Shown in pieces: positions 7,582 to 17,731 of a stretch of 64,000 nt of DNA; the stretch's first letter is position 1; every line of letters begins with the position of its first letter. The DNA is from CAIWHR01 sp963741355 (GTDB lineage Bacteria; Pseudomonadota; Gammaproteobacteria; Burkholderiales; Casimicrobiaceae), in contig CAVUIG010000008.1 of NCBI GenBank assembly GCA_963741355.1, positions 1 through 64,000 of the forward strand. Reading direction: 5' to 3'. The position numbers and the translations under genes are program-made. The notes below the pieces were generated by a model. It had not been told where the DNA came from. It made no database searches and worked only from the letters and a program-made list of their open reading frames with translations.

Positions 7582-10288
7582 ATGGCGAAAAAAGTCCTCA
7601 GCGAATACGCCGCCAAGCGGACGTTCACGGCCACCCCCGAGCCGCCCCCGGCCGTGCCGGCGGCGGGGAGCGGGCCGCTGCTCTTCGTCGTCCAGCTGCA
7701 TTCGGCCACGCGGCTGCACTACGACTTCCGGCTCGAATGCGGCGGGGTGCTCATCTCCTGGGCCGTTCCCAAGGGCCCGTCGCTCGATCGTAACGAAAAG
7801 CGGCTCGCCGTGCATGTGGAGGATCACCCGTACGACTACGCGTCGTTCGAGGGCGTCATTCCGGCCGGGCAGTACGGCGCGGGCGAGGTGATCGTCTGGG
7901 ACTGCGGCGTGTATTCGCCCGACGAAGGCGGTGCGACCTGGTTCCACGATCGCGCGCGCGCCGAGCAGGAGGTCCGCGACGGGATGGAGAAGGGCAAGCT
8001 CAGCGTCCTGCTGCGCGGCGAGAAGCTCAAGGGCTCGTTCGCGCTCGTGCGCACCAAGGAAAAGAACCAGTGGCTGATGATCAAGCACAAGGACCGGTTC
8101 GCGGTAACGACCGATGTCACCGCGCAGAATCGCTCGGTGCTCTCCGGCAAGACGGTCGAGGAGATCAAGTTTCTGCCGGCGCGGCGCATGCCCGCGGCGC
8201 AGCTCGCTCCGACGGGAAAGATCGAGGCGATGCCGACCAAGCTCGCGCCGATGCTGGCGGAATCGGGCGACGCGCCGTTCCACAAAGAGGACTGGATGTG
8301 GGAGCCGAAGCTCGACGGCTACCGGGTGCTGGCCTTCATCGACGGAGACACGGTCAAGCTGCGCTCGCGCAACGGGCTCGAGCTGGCCGACAAGTTTCCG
8401 CGCGTCGTCGCGGAGCTGGGAAAGCAGGCCGCGGGAAGCATGATCCTCGACGGCGAGCTCGTGGCGTTCGACGCAACCGGGAGACCGTCCTTCGGCGCGC
8501 TGCAGGATCGTGCGCAGCTGAAGACGGAGCGCGAGATCGCGGCCGCCGATCTCAACACGCCGGTGGCTTTCTTCTGTTTCGATCTGCTGCATTTCGCCGG
8601 GATCGATCTGCGCAAGTCGCCCTATGCGGACCGGCGGCGCTATCTCGCGCAGTGCCTGCTGCCGTCTGCGCTGGTGCAGCTCGTGCACGCGGTGGACGAT
8701 GGCATCGCCTTGAGCGCGGCCGCGCTCGCCAGCGGCTTCGAAGGGGTGGTCGGCAAGCGCAAGGCGAGTCGATACGAATCCGGCCGCCGCTCGACGTCGT
8801 GGCTGAAGGTCAAGCCCACGTCGAGCGCGGATTTCGTCGTCGGCGGTTACACCAAAGGGCAGGGCTCGCGCGCGCCGCTCGGCGCATTGCTGGTCGGTTA
8901 CTGGGGTGATGGAGAACTGAGCGACAAGCTGCACTACGCCTCGCACGTCGGGTCGGGCTTCGACGAGCGCGCGCTGAAGCAGGTCAAGGCGCGCCTGGAA
9001 CCGCTGCAACGCAAGACCAATCCGTTCGCGGAAAAGCCGGAGCTCAATGCGCCGACGACGTGGGTCGAGCCCGAAGTCGTCGCCGAAGTGAGCTTCCAGA
9101 GCTGGACCGACGATGATCACCTGCGCGCACCGGTTTTCCTGAGGCTGCGCGACGACATCGATCCGAAGGCGGTGCGGCGCGTCGCGGCCGGCCCGCAGAC
9201 CGATGCTGCGGCGGGCGGTCCGATCGACGACATCGTCGCGCAGCTTGGCCGCGAAGAAGGCCGCGTTGACACTGGCGGTGGGAACGCACCGGATCAAGCT
9301 CACGAACCTCGATCGCGTGTACTGGCCGGCGGACCCGGCGCGCGAGCTGCCGGCGTACACCAAGCGCGACCTTCTCACCTACCTGGCGCAGGTCTCGCCG
9401 TACATGCTGCCGCATCTCGCCGATCGCCCGCTGACGATGATCCGGATGCCCGACGGCATCCGCGGCCAGCGGTTCTTCCAGAAGCACTGGGAGCAGGAGC
9501 GCCCGGCGTTCGTCGAATCGATCACCGTGTTCTCCGCGCACAAGGACGAGCAGCACGACTACCTGTTGTGCAACAACCTCCCGACGCTGCTATGGCTCGC
9601 GCAATCGGGGACGCTCGAATATCACGTCTGGCATTCGCGCGCGCGGCCCGGTCCGGACGCGGCGTCGAAGGGCACCGACTACGCGAGCTCGCTCGAATCG
9701 CTCGAAGCCTCGGTGCTGAACTATCCCGACTACGTGCTGTTCGACCTCGACCCGTACATCTATTCCGGCAAGGAGGCGAAGGGTGCCGAGCCCGAGCTCA
9801 ACACGATCGCCTTCGAGAAAGGCAAGGAAGTGGCGTTCTGGCTGCGCGAGCTCCTGCAGGGCATGTCGCTCGAGCCCATCGTCAAGACGTCGGGCAAGAC
9901 GGGTCTGCACGTGTTCGTTCCGATCAAGCGCACGATCGACTTCGACGCGGCGCGGCACGTGTCGGAGCTCGTCGGCCGGCACCTGATGCGCCTGCATCCG
10001 AAGGACATCACGCAGGAGTGGAGCATTCCCAAGCGGACCGGCAAGATCTTCATGGACTACAACATGAACGTCCGCGGCAAGACGCTCAACGTCGCCTATT
10101 CGCCGCGCGGCGAGCCCGGCGCGCCGGTGTCGATGCCGCTGACGTGGGAGGAGTTGGCGGGCGCGCACCCGCTGGATTTCACGATCGCGAACGCGCCGGA
10201 GCGGCTCGCCCGGACGGGCGACCGCTGGAAGGATGCGTTGCAAAAGAAGCACAGCCTGGAGGCGGCATTGGCGAAAACTACCGGGTGA
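7582..10288 (+). CDS. ligD: ATP-dependent DNA ligase D (PE-LIG-POL), one frameshift
   Basis: Multifunctional NHEJ enzyme that heals and seals double-strand breaks with Ku. Domain order is phosphoesterase (residues about 1-190; His40, His46, Asp48 in the TRLHYDFRLE region, and His82), ligase (about 220-540; nucleotidyl Lys243 in EPKLDGYR) and polymerase/primase (C-terminal third, DLDP metal motif near 9748). The frame breaks near 9244 at the linker between ligase and polymerase. Removing one T joins DDIVAQL to AAKKAALTLAVG and gives a protein of about 900 residues. The PE-first order is the one known from Pseudomonas-type LigD. The ku gene follows on the same strand. Confidence 0.93.
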
Positions 10289-10292
10289 CCTA

Positions 10293-10321
10293 TTGCAAAT
10301 TGCGGAAAACATTGACATATT
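10293..10321 (+). promoter_or_regulatory. Candidate promoter of ku
   Basis: In the 73-base gap between ligD and ku, TTGCAA and CATATT are separated by 17 bases in a local AT-rich stretch. This would allow ku to be expressed separately from ligD. Weak consensus match. Confidence 0.35.
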
Positions 10322-10361
10322 TCCCAGTTCGCACGCACACGCCGCACACGCGGGAGGCATC

Positions 10362-11267
10362 ATGGCTGCACGATCGATAGCGAGTTTGACCGTCTCGTTC
10401 GGGCTGGTGGCGATCCCGGTGAAGCTCTATTCGGCCACCGAGGCGACCAAGGCGGTGTCCTTCAACATGCTGCACAAGACCTGCGGCTCGCGCCTGAAGC
10501 AGCAGTACATCTGCATCAAGGAAGAAGTGCCGGTTCCGCGCGAGGACATCGTCAAGGGCTACGAATTCGCGAAGGACCAGTACGTGATCTTCACGCCGGA
10601 GGAGCTGAAGGCGATGGAGGAAGCGGGCACGCACATGGCCGAGATCACCGAGTTCGTGCCGCTCGAAGCGGTCGATCCCGTGTACTTCGACAAGGCGTAC
10701 TACCTCGCACCCGACAAGGGCGGCGCCAAGCCCTACGCGCTGCTGGCGAGCGCGCTGCGCGAGTCGAAGCGCTGTGCGCTCGGCCGCTGGGCCGCGCGCG
10801 GCAAGCAGTACATCGTGATGATCCGCCCGGTCGAGGACGGCCTCGTCATGCAGCAGCTCCTCTACGCCGGCGAAGTGCGGACGATGAAGGACCTCGAGAT
10901 CCCGAAGACCGACGTGAAGCCGGCGGAGTTGAAGCTCGCGCAGCAGCTGATCGAGCAGCAGACCTCCGACCTGTTCGATCCTTCGCAATACACCGACGAC
11001 GTCGCCGCGCGCGTCAAGGCCGCGGTGGAGAAGAAGGTCGAGGGCCAGGAGATCACGCTGGCCGAGGCGCCCGAAGGCGGCGGCGCGCAGGTGATCGATC
11101 TCATGGAAGCGCTTCGCGCGAGCCTCGAGAAGAAGGGGGCCGCGCGCGCCGCGTCTGCCAAGCCTGCGGCTGAGCCCGCGCCGGCAGCGGCAACCAAGAA
11201 GCCGGCCAAGCGGGCCCAGCAGGCTCCGCCCGCGGCACCGGTCGCGCGCAAGGCGGCCAAGAAATAA
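10362..11267 (+). CDS. ku: Non-homologous end-joining protein Ku
   Basis: A 301-residue bacterial Ku, the homodimeric ring that binds DNA ends and recruits LigD. The start at 10362 follows a GGGAGG ribosome-binding site and gives the usual beginning ARSIASLTVSFGLVAIPVKLYSA. Family segments CGSRLKQQYIC, the EFVPLEAVDPVYF strand and the GRWAARGKQYIVMIRP core are all present. After about residue 255 the protein ends in a Lys/Ala/Pro-rich basic tail, the kind of extension known to help Ku hold and thread DNA in other bacteria. It is complete and in frame. Confidence 0.95.
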   Translation: MAARSIASLTVSFGLVAIPVKLYSATEATKAVSFNMLHKTCGSRLKQQYICIKEEVPVPREDIVKGYEFAKDQYVIFTPEELKAMEEAGTHMAEITEFVPLEAVDPVYFDKAYYLAPDKGGAKPYALLASALRESKRCALGRWAARGKQYIVMIRPVEDGLVMQQLLYAGEVRTMKDLEIPKTDVKPAELKLAQQLIEQQTSDLFDPSQYTDDVAARVKAAVEKKVEGQEITLAEAPEGGGAQVIDLMEALRASLEKKGAARAASAKPAAEPAPAAATKKPAKRAQQAPPAAPVARKAAKK

Positions 11268-11290
11268 CGCCCGGCAAGTCCGGCATCGCG

Positions 11291-12118
11291 GTGGAGCATC
11301 CCTACGGCGTCCGCGACGTCGAGCGATTGCTGCGCCTGTCGCGCGGCACGATCCGATCGCTGATTGCCGCCGGCTTCGTTGCGCCGGCGCGCGGACCGCG
11401 CGGCGCGTGGCAGTTCTCCTTCCAGGACCTGATCCTGCTGCGCACCGCGCAGGCGCTGGCGGACGCGCAGGTGCCCAAGCGGCGAATCACGCGATCGCTG
11501 CGCGAGCTGCGCCGTCATCTGCCCGATGCGATGCCGCTGTCCGGACTTTCCATCGGCGCCGTAGCGGATCGCGTCGTCGTACGCGAAGGCGGCAGCCGCT
11601 GGCAGGCGGAATCCGGTCAATATCTGCTCGCGTTCGACGGCGATCCCGCCGAAGGCGCGATGAGCGTGATCGAGCGCACCGAAGAGGCCGAGGCGGCGAA
11701 CGACGCGCAGGCGTGGTTCGATCGCGGCGTCGCGCTGGAGCGGGCGGATCTCGATGGCGCGCTGCAGGCCTACGAGCAGGCCATCCGCGCCGATGCCGCA
11801 TTCCTCGACGCGCATGTCAATCTCGGACGGCTGCTGCACGAAGCGAAGCGCTACGCGAAAGCCGTGCAGGCGTACCGCGACGCGCTCGGCGCCTGCGGCA
11901 GCGATCCCCTGTTGCTCTACAACCTCGGGGTCCTTTTCGAGGACATGGGTCGCGCGCCGGACGCGGTGCTCGCCTACGAGGCGGCGCTCGCCGGTGATCC
12001 CGACTTCGCCGATGGTCACTACAACCTGGCGCTGCTCTACGAGAGACTCGCCAAGCCGAAGGACGCGATCCGGCACATGGCACGGTATCGGATGCTCACC
12101 GGGCACCGCGCGAAGTAG
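11291..12118 (+). CDS. MerR-like HTH protein with TPR repeats
   Basis: A 275-residue protein beginning at a GTG 23 bases after ku. Residues 5-70 form a MerR-type winged helix (YGVRDVERLLRLSRGTIRSLIAAGFVAPARG). Residues about 130-270 form at least three tetratricopeptide repeats (AWFDRGVALERADLDGALQAYEQAI and following). It probably binds DNA and a protein partner. Close linkage to ku on the same strand suggests regulation of, or assistance to, the NHEJ genes; this is inference. Confidence 0.82.
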   Translation: MEHPYGVRDVERLLRLSRGTIRSLIAAGFVAPARGPRGAWQFSFQDLILLRTAQALADAQVPKRRITRSLRELRRHLPDAMPLSGLSIGAVADRVVVREGGSRWQAESGQYLLAFDGDPAEGAMSVIERTEEAEAANDAQAWFDRGVALERADLDGALQAYEQAIRADAAFLDAHVNLGRLLHEAKRYAKAVQAYRDALGACGSDPLLLYNLGVLFEDMGRAPDAVLAYEAALAGDPDFADGHYNLALLYERLAKPKDAIRHMARYRMLTGHRAK

Positions 12119-12166
12119 GAATTTGACGTCTGCCGGCGGCGGGATCAGTGCCCTTGCGAAGGCACA

Positions 12167-13505
12167 TCAGTTGAATGCGGTCGGCCTCCTCAAGTCCACG
12201 CCCTTGCTCGCCCGATCGACGAGATCCCGACATACCTCTCTGGCCTTCACGTCGGATCGCGCCTGCCTTTGCACGACGAGGGCTGCGCCGCATCGCGCAT
12301 TCACATCCCCGGGATTCAACGCCAGTGCGCTGTCGAATGCGAGCTTCGCTTCCGAAAGGTGATCCAATCGCGTATTGAGGATTCCGGCCTGGACGAAGCT
12401 GTAACCATCCTTGCTGTTCCAGCGCGTCGCCTCTTCGAAGGCGAGGAGCGCCTCGATAGGGGAATCCATATCCACGCTGAGTTGCCCGAGGTTTCTCCAG
12501 AAGAGCGCGTTTTTCGGGGCGAGCTCCACCGCCTTTCTGGCTGCGGCGTGTGCGTCATCGAGTTGGCGCGTATTGACGTAGGCCATGCTGAGCTCGTTCC
12601 ATGCCGCTGCGTTTTCGGGCTCCTTTGCTGTCCAGGCCGATGCCTGGAGCACGACATCATTCCAGTTGGCGGCGTCCTTCGATCCCTGAACAGTCGTCCT
12701 GAAATCCTGTCCCGCGCCCGGACTCGCTGCTTTCATCGCCGCATCATTGCTCCTCGTCATCGACTTGCCGCTGCCCGCCGTTGGGCCGGGCTGAGCTCCG
12801 CCGGGCGAGCGCGACGCAACGATCGGCTCGACCGCCGGCCGGGATGCAATGACCAGCGTGACGGCAATGACCAGGGAAATGAGCATCCCCAGGATGGTGA
12901 TCGGTGAGCGAAGCCAGGCTTTGGCCTTGGTGTCGCGGCCCGCGTTCCGGCGGGTGTTATCCGAGGCCGCGTGGCGAGAGGCGGAAGCGGCGGACGGAGC
13001 GGACGTTGACGCGCGCGCCTGGCTCGCGGCCCTTCTGCTTGTCTGGCTTGATCCCACGTCGGAGCGCCGTCGCGCGTGCTCGCAAGTAGTTCGGCAGGGC
13101 CGACGATTCGTCGCCTCGGGCCTCGACGAAAGCCCGCGCCCAGAGAGGCTGGTCGATTCGGCCTTCTTCGAACTCCTTCTTCGCGATGGCAATGTAATCG
13201 ACCGTGCTCGTCGTCTCGGATGCCAGCTCGAACGTGCGGGCAACGAACGCCGCGTTGGCCGCATGGGTCGACGGCCCGGGCGTCGGTAACGAGTCCTGAA
13301 CGAGCTCCAGCTTTATCCGGCCTTCAGATGGGAATTTGTTCAGTGCTTGCCGGCGACCGGCCTGCACGGCCGGTGTTGCGACACGCTCCAGGAGCGCTTC
13401 GATCTCGGCTGCTCTGTCGACGCCGGATTTGTCGTGCGGCAGCGCGATCGATACGGGATTCCGACGCGCGCTCGGGATGTCCGTTGAACCACGGTGACGT
13501 TTCAC
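12167..13505 (-). CDS. Single-pass membrane protein with C-terminal TPR repeats (frameshifted near 13000)
   Basis: Two overlapping frames join into one protein of about 445 residues. The best start is the GTG at 13505, preceded by a strong CGGAGGT; the frame then reads KRHRGSTDIPSARR and a long helical N-terminal domain. Near 12980-13020 the frame changes and continues with a basic linker, one transmembrane helix (SPITILGMLISLVIAVTLVIA) and a C-terminal region of TPR-like helices (ENAAAWNELSMAYVNTRQLDDAHAAARKAVELAP and two more). The helix topology suggests a cytoplasmic N-terminal part and an outside TPR part. Function unknown; it converges on the MerR-TPR gene. Confidence 0.65.
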
Positions 13506-13644
13506 GTCAAGGACCTCCGTAAGAGGTCGCCGGAAGTGACGTGAATGCAATTGACGTCAGAGATACGTGCCGTCTTCTGTGACGGCGGTATCCCGACGGC
13601 AACCCCGCTACCCCGCGCGCAAGCGCTGGGCCGGAGGCTTTGCG

Positions 13645-14712
13645 TCACTGCCTTGCGACAGTTTTGCCAAACAAACCAGACACTTCGTGGCCACCGGCCT
13701 GGCCGCGGTCCCTCTGGGCGTCTATCGACGGAAAATGTGATCCTGGAGGGACCCTGTTGTCAAGAAGGGCAAACCAGGGCGGCATGCAGGGGTGGCATGA
13801 CGTGTCGGGTTGAGCTGGTTCTGACGCTGGCAAGCCGTTAGAAGCCTTTGATTGATAACGCGCCGGATAAGTACACGTTTCCCTTATGAGCGCCGGGCGC
13901 CAAGAAACGCCGCCGACCCCATCCCAGAACGCGTTCGGGCCGCTCAGCGTGTTGTGATCGGTCCCCGGCACGACGACCCACGTCTTCGGTCCCGCCCACG
14001 CATCGTAGAGCGCCTGTGATCTCTCGACCGGAATGATCGAATCGTGCTGGGCGACGATGGCGAGCAGCGGCGCGTGCACGTTGCGCGCGTCCGCGGCCGA
14101 ATCGAAACGATGCCGCAGCAACAAGGAGACGGGCAAAAGCGGGTAGTGGGTGCGTCCCACCGCGACCAGGCTGTCGTACGGGGACGCGAGGATGACGCCG
14201 GCGACGGGCCGCGCCGCGGCGAGCTTCACCGCGACGCCGGTGCCGAGGCTGCGGCCGAAGGCGACGATCCGCCGGGCGTCGACGTCGGATCGCGCGGCGA
14301 TCGTGTCGTAGATCGCCAGCGCGTCGGCGACGAGCGCCGACTCGCTCGGCGCTCCCTCGCTCGTGCCGTAGCCGCGATAGTTGATCGCGACGATCGTCCA
14401 GTCGCGTGGCCAGCGCGAATCGGCAAGCGTTCCCGACACCTCTTCCGCATTGCCGCCGAAATACATGACCGCCGGCGCCGGCGTGGGGCTCGCGACGCGG
14501 ATCCATCCGCGCAGCTTCGTGCCGTCGGCGGCGACGATCTCGAGCGGTTTCGCATCCGCAGGCAGATGCGCGGTCGAGTTGACCGGCTGCGGAAAGAAGA
14601 TCAGCCGGTCCTGCGTGAGCCACACGAAGGCGCATCCGCCGAGCAGGGCGGCGGCCACGATAACGATCCAGAGCATCAGCGAGCGCCTGGCGGAAGACGC
14701 GGGCGGCGTCAT
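13645..14712 (-). CDS. Membrane-anchored alpha/beta hydrolase (BEM46/ABHD17-like)
   Basis: A serine hydrolase with an N-terminal membrane anchor (LMLWIVIVAAALLGGCAFVW, residues 12-31; the LGGC could also be a lipobox). The core has INYRGYGTSEG (oxyanion and cap region), the nucleophile elbow GRSLGTG with Ser at about residue 155, an Asp in AQHDSIIP, and His in GTDHNTL. This matches the BEM46/ABHD17-type group. The last 90 or so residues (after 13900) do not look like the family; a frameshift near 13860-13900 may have extended a protein that normally ends there. Substrate unknown. Confidence 0.8.
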   Translation of the reverse strand: MTPPASSARRSLMLWIVIVAAALLGGCAFVWLTQDRLIFFPQPVNSTAHLPADAKPLEIVAADGTKLRGWIRVASPTPAPAVMYFGGNAEEVSGTLADSRWPRDWTIVAINYRGYGTSEGAPSESALVADALAIYDTIAARSDVDARRIVAFGRSLGTGVAVKLAAARPVAGVILASPYDSLVAVGRTHYPLLPVSLLLRHRFDSAADARNVHAPLLAIVAQHDSIIPVERSQALYDAWAGPKTWVVVPGTDHNTLSGPNAFWDGVGGVSWRPALIRETCTYPARYQSKASNGLPASEPAQPDTSCHPCMPPWFALLDNRVPPGSHFPSIDAQRDRGQAGGHEVSGLFGKTVARQ

Positions 14713-14889
14713 GGCGGCGATTATGGCAGGGGACAGGTGGTAAGCCTTCTTCTGATTGGATGGACCGATCGATCAGCCCGGATTTGCCCGTCGGCCGGCC
14801 GGCCGATTGCGCTGGCACCTTCAGCTTCGTCAGAGCGTCGAGGCCACGAGAACGCATGACGAGACCGAACGTTTCGGCAACGTCTCTTC

Positions 14890-15189
14890 TCAGGCCACGG
14901 TCCTTATTCGGTCGATTTTTGCGACCTGCCGCTTGAGCGCGCGTTGTGCGTGCCAGAGGTCGTAGTTCACCTGGAGATGAAGCCAGGTTGCCGGGACACC
15001 TCCAAGAGCGGCGGCGAGGCGAATGGCCATTTCCGCGCTTATAGCGGCCCTTCCGTTGAGCACGCGCGACAGGGCGACACGCGTGACACCCAGGCGCCTC
15101 GCGAACTCGGTAACGGTGATGCCCGTGTTGGCAAAGACGCCGTCTCGAAGGATTTCGCCCGGGTGAGGAGGGTTTTGCATGCGCGTCAT
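14890..15189 (-). CDS. higA: HigA-type antitoxin (second TA locus)
   Basis: A 99-residue XRE-family antitoxin with the HigA signature NPPHPGEILRDGVF at the N-terminus, a helix-turn-helix (TVTEFARRLGVTRVALSRVLNGRAAIS) and the family ending PATWLHLQVNYDLWHA. The ATG at 15189 is preferred over an upstream in-frame start because it gives the usual N-terminus. It lies 10 bases behind the toxin gene in the same operon. Confidence 0.9.
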   Translation of the reverse strand: MTRMQNPPHPGEILRDGVFANTGITVTEFARRLGVTRVALSRVLNGRAAISAEMAIRLAAALGGVPATWLHLQVNYDLWHAQRALKRQVAKIDRIRTVA

Positions 15190-15199
15190 GTCGGCTTCG

Positions 15200-15478
15200 T
15201 CAGTGATAGTCGAGATAGTCAACAGCAACGACGTCCGCGTCTGCAAACGCAAACGTGAGCCGCCGGCTCTTGTCGACCCATACTGCCCAATGGCCTTCGA
15301 GATCCCCCCGCAACCGATGGAGGCGCCATCCGGGCAAGTTCATGTCGGCGGGACTGTTCGCGGCATCGAGCAGGCTGAGCTGCAGACGCAAGCGTTTTGC
15401 GTGAATCGCCTCGATGCCGGCCTTGCTCCCGCTCCTGAAGAACAATTCCAATCCCTTGTGTCGAAATGAGCGGATCAT
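15200..15478 (-). CDS. higB: HigB-type toxin (second TA locus)
   Basis: A 92-residue RelE-superfamily mRNA interferase of the HigB group. It begins MIRSFRHKGLELFF and has the conserved AKRLRLQLSLLDAA helix, the PGWRLHRLRGDLEGHWAVWV strand and the late RLTFAFADADVVAVDYLDYH. It is a complete gene in the usual toxin-then-antitoxin order. It belongs to a different subfamily from the toxin at 4.1 kb, so the two loci are unlikely to be recent duplicates of each other. Confidence 0.9.
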   Translation of the reverse strand: MIRSFRHKGLELFFRSGSKAGIEAIHAKRLRLQLSLLDAANSPADMNLPGWRLHRLRGDLEGHWAVWVDKSRRLTFAFADADVVAVDYLDYH

Positions 15479-15487
15479 ACCGCAATA

Positions 15488-15515
15488 TGTATAGCGTAGC
15501 TATACGTGCGGGCAA
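15488..15515 (-). promoter_or_regulatory. Candidate higBA-2 promoter with operator palindrome
   Basis: Reading on the minus strand, TTGCCC (15515-15510) and TATACA (15493-15488) are 16 bases apart. The perfect inverted repeat GTATAGC-GTA-GCTATAC (15489-15505) covers the spacer and the -10 element, ending 10 bases before the toxin ATG. This is a plausible HigA autorepression site. Confidence 0.5.
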
Positions 15516-15725
15516 TAGGCCGAATGGTCGATCCTCAACGCCTGGCCCGGATTTCGGTTGGCGGGAGCCATGCCTGCCTCACCGCTTCGCCCGAGGACTC
15601 CCCGGCACGCGTGAATATTCGCGTGGCGCCGGACCGCCAAACGGTTGTAACTTTGCCGCCATACGCTCGAATCCGTGCACGGCGGTCATCGGTGCACGGG
15701 GCGAATCCGGACGAAGGAGATCGCG

Positions 15726-17474
15726 ATGGCGAAAACCGAAGTGCGTGCCTATTGCAGTCCCACCTGCGTGCTGCTGGCGTTCAACTGGGAGGACGGCACC
15801 AAGCATCCGGACTTCCTGGGCTTCGCGATCCAGCGCGATCCCGGCTACGGCAAGGACGGCAAGCCGCAGTTCCTGTTCAACAAGATCGATTTCGTCCCGC
15901 TGACGAAGGCGTCGAAGCCCAAGGGAAGCGACAAGGCGCCGATCCAGAAATTCAACTGGTGGGACGGCGGGCTCAAGACCGCCGACCGCGGCAGGAAGTT
16001 CACGTACACGGTCACGCCGGTCCTCGGCACCGGCGCCAAGGATCTCAAGCTGCAGAAGGCCTCCGCCGGCTCGGTCAAGGTCACGATTCCTCCGATCGAG
16101 GACCACGGCATCGCGACGTACTTCAACCGCGCGGTGGTGAGCGCGCAGAGCTTCACCGCGCTCAAGAACGGCGGCGCGTCCCTCGAAAAGCAGATGGACT
16201 GGCTCGCCAACGGGCTCGACGGGTCGGTGAAGGACGTGCTGACCGGCGCCGACGCGTTCCAGTGCGCGATCTATCATCTGACCGATCAGCGCTGGGTGCT
16301 GCCGGCGTTCAAGCAGTTCAAGGGGAGCGCGTCGATCGTCTATTTCGACCGGACCAATGCGAACCCCAAGCGCGCCGACCACGCGTCGCAGGGAGGCCTC
16401 AAGTTTCTCGGCAAGAAAGCCAAGCTCACGACGCACAAGCGCACGAAGATCAGCGCGCTGATGCACGACAAATTCATCATCCCGAGCAAGGGCGGCAAGG
16501 AGCGCGGCGTGCTGATGGGCTCCACCAATTTCACGCCGGAGGCGTTCACCGTCCAGGCCAACCTGCTGCACATCTTCGCGTCGCCGCAAATGGCGCGCGC
16601 GTACGCGGCGCGCCACGCCCTGCTGGCACCCGACCCCGACATGAAGGCGACGACCAAGCACACCGGCTGGACGAAGATCACCGACGTTCCCGATTCGAAG
16701 GTGCGGCTCATCTTCTGCCCCGAGCCCGGCAAGCAGCGGGTGTTCCTCGACACGGTCGTCGACGCCGTCAAGCACGCGAAGTCTTCGGTGCTGTTCTGCA
16801 TGTTCACCGCGACCGATCCCGCGCTGCTGCCCGCGATCTTCGCCGCCGGCGACAGCGGCAAGCTGATCTACGGGATGATCAACTCGATTCCCGATCCGGA
16901 CGCGAAGCCGGCCAAGCCCAAGAAAGGCAAGGCGAAGGGACCCACGCCCGCGCACCAGGTGGCGGTGACGCTGTACAACCGGTCGCGCCACGAGCGCGAC
17001 ACGCTCTCCTACGATTACTTCGATCCGGCCACGGCGCCGGCGGGCTTCCTGCCCGAGTTCCGCACGATCAACGTGAGCAAGTTCAGCGGCGGCAAGGGTC
17101 CGCCGGTGGCGGTGCACATCCATCACAAGTTCATCGTGATCGACGGCGACACGCCGAACCCGACGATCTACACCGGCTCGGCGAACTTCAGCAGCAATTC
17201 GGAGAACCGGAACGACGAGAACGTCCTGGAGATCAAGGGCAACACGCGGCTCGCGCAAGCCTACGTCGCCGAATTCATGCGGATCTACGGCCACTACCGG
17301 GCGCGCGCGCTGTGGGCGCAGGACCATCCGCATCCGAAGGGCAAGGTCACGTCGAAGAAGACCGCGGGACCGAAGCACGACCCGATCATCATCAAGACGA
17401 TGCGCGACGCCTGGGCGAAGAGTGCCTACACCAAGGGCACCGCGGCGTTCCGGGCGCGGACGCGGTTGCTGTAG
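15726..17474 (+). CDS. Phospholipase D-like protein with two HKD-type motifs
   Basis: A 582-residue cytoplasmic-looking protein; the start follows GAAGGAG by a few bases and no signal peptide is seen. It has two PLD half-sites. The first is MHDKFIIPSKGG followed by GSTNFT (His247, Lys249). The second is HHKFIVIDGD followed by GSANFSSNS and NDEN (His466, Lys468, Asp473). Together these should form one active site for cleaving phosphodiester bonds in lipids or nucleic acids. The first motif lacks the usual Asp six residues after Lys. Roughly 150 N-terminal residues before the first half-site do not resemble the classic PLD layout. The gene is single, with a terminator behind it. Confidence 0.85.
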   Translation: MAKTEVRAYCSPTCVLLAFNWEDGTKHPDFLGFAIQRDPGYGKDGKPQFLFNKIDFVPLTKASKPKGSDKAPIQKFNWWDGGLKTADRGRKFTYTVTPVLGTGAKDLKLQKASAGSVKVTIPPIEDHGIATYFNRAVVSAQSFTALKNGGASLEKQMDWLANGLDGSVKDVLTGADAFQCAIYHLTDQRWVLPAFKQFKGSASIVYFDRTNANPKRADHASQGGLKFLGKKAKLTTHKRTKISALMHDKFIIPSKGGKERGVLMGSTNFTPEAFTVQANLLHIFASPQMARAYAARHALLAPDPDMKATTKHTGWTKITDVPDSKVRLIFCPEPGKQRVFLDTVVDAVKHAKSSVLFCMFTATDPALLPAIFAAGDSGKLIYGMINSIPDPDAKPAKPKKGKAKGPTPAHQVAVTLYNRSRHERDTLSYDYFDPATAPAGFLPEFRTINVSKFSGGKGPPVAVHIHHKFIVIDGDTPNPTIYTGSANFSSNSENRNDENVLEIKGNTRLAQAYVAEFMRIYGHYRARALWAQDHPHPKGKVTSKKTAGPKHDPIIIKTMRDAWAKSAYTKGTAAFRARTRLL

Positions 17475-17538
17475 CGCGACGCTGCGCGCGGGGCGCGTCC
17501 GGACGACGGCGCCTCGAATGTGCACCGTCGATTGGAGG

Positions 17539-17566
17539 ATGGCCGCGTAAGGCGGCCATTCTCTTT
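17539..17566 (+). terminator. Candidate intrinsic terminator after the PLD gene
   Basis: ATGGCCGC and GCGGCCAT form a perfect 8-bp stem with loop GTAAG (17539-17559), followed by the T-rich stretch TCTCTTT. It lies 65 bases after the PLD-like stop codon. Confidence 0.55.
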
Positions 17567-17731
17567 CTCGTCCGGGGCCGGCGCCGGACCGTGAGCTGCG
17601 CGCGCGAATCGGGCAGGCTTTTTCGCCCGAGGCCATCATTTCCGCGTTTTCCCGCGGATGGCGGTTGACACGCGTTTTCAATCGCTCCTACGATAGCCGT
17701 TCCTCGTCGTCCCCGCCTCCCTCCGGATCCC

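Noticed and set aside
7498..9378. A 626-codon minus-strand frame opposite ligD
   Set aside because: Shadow of ligD; no domain.
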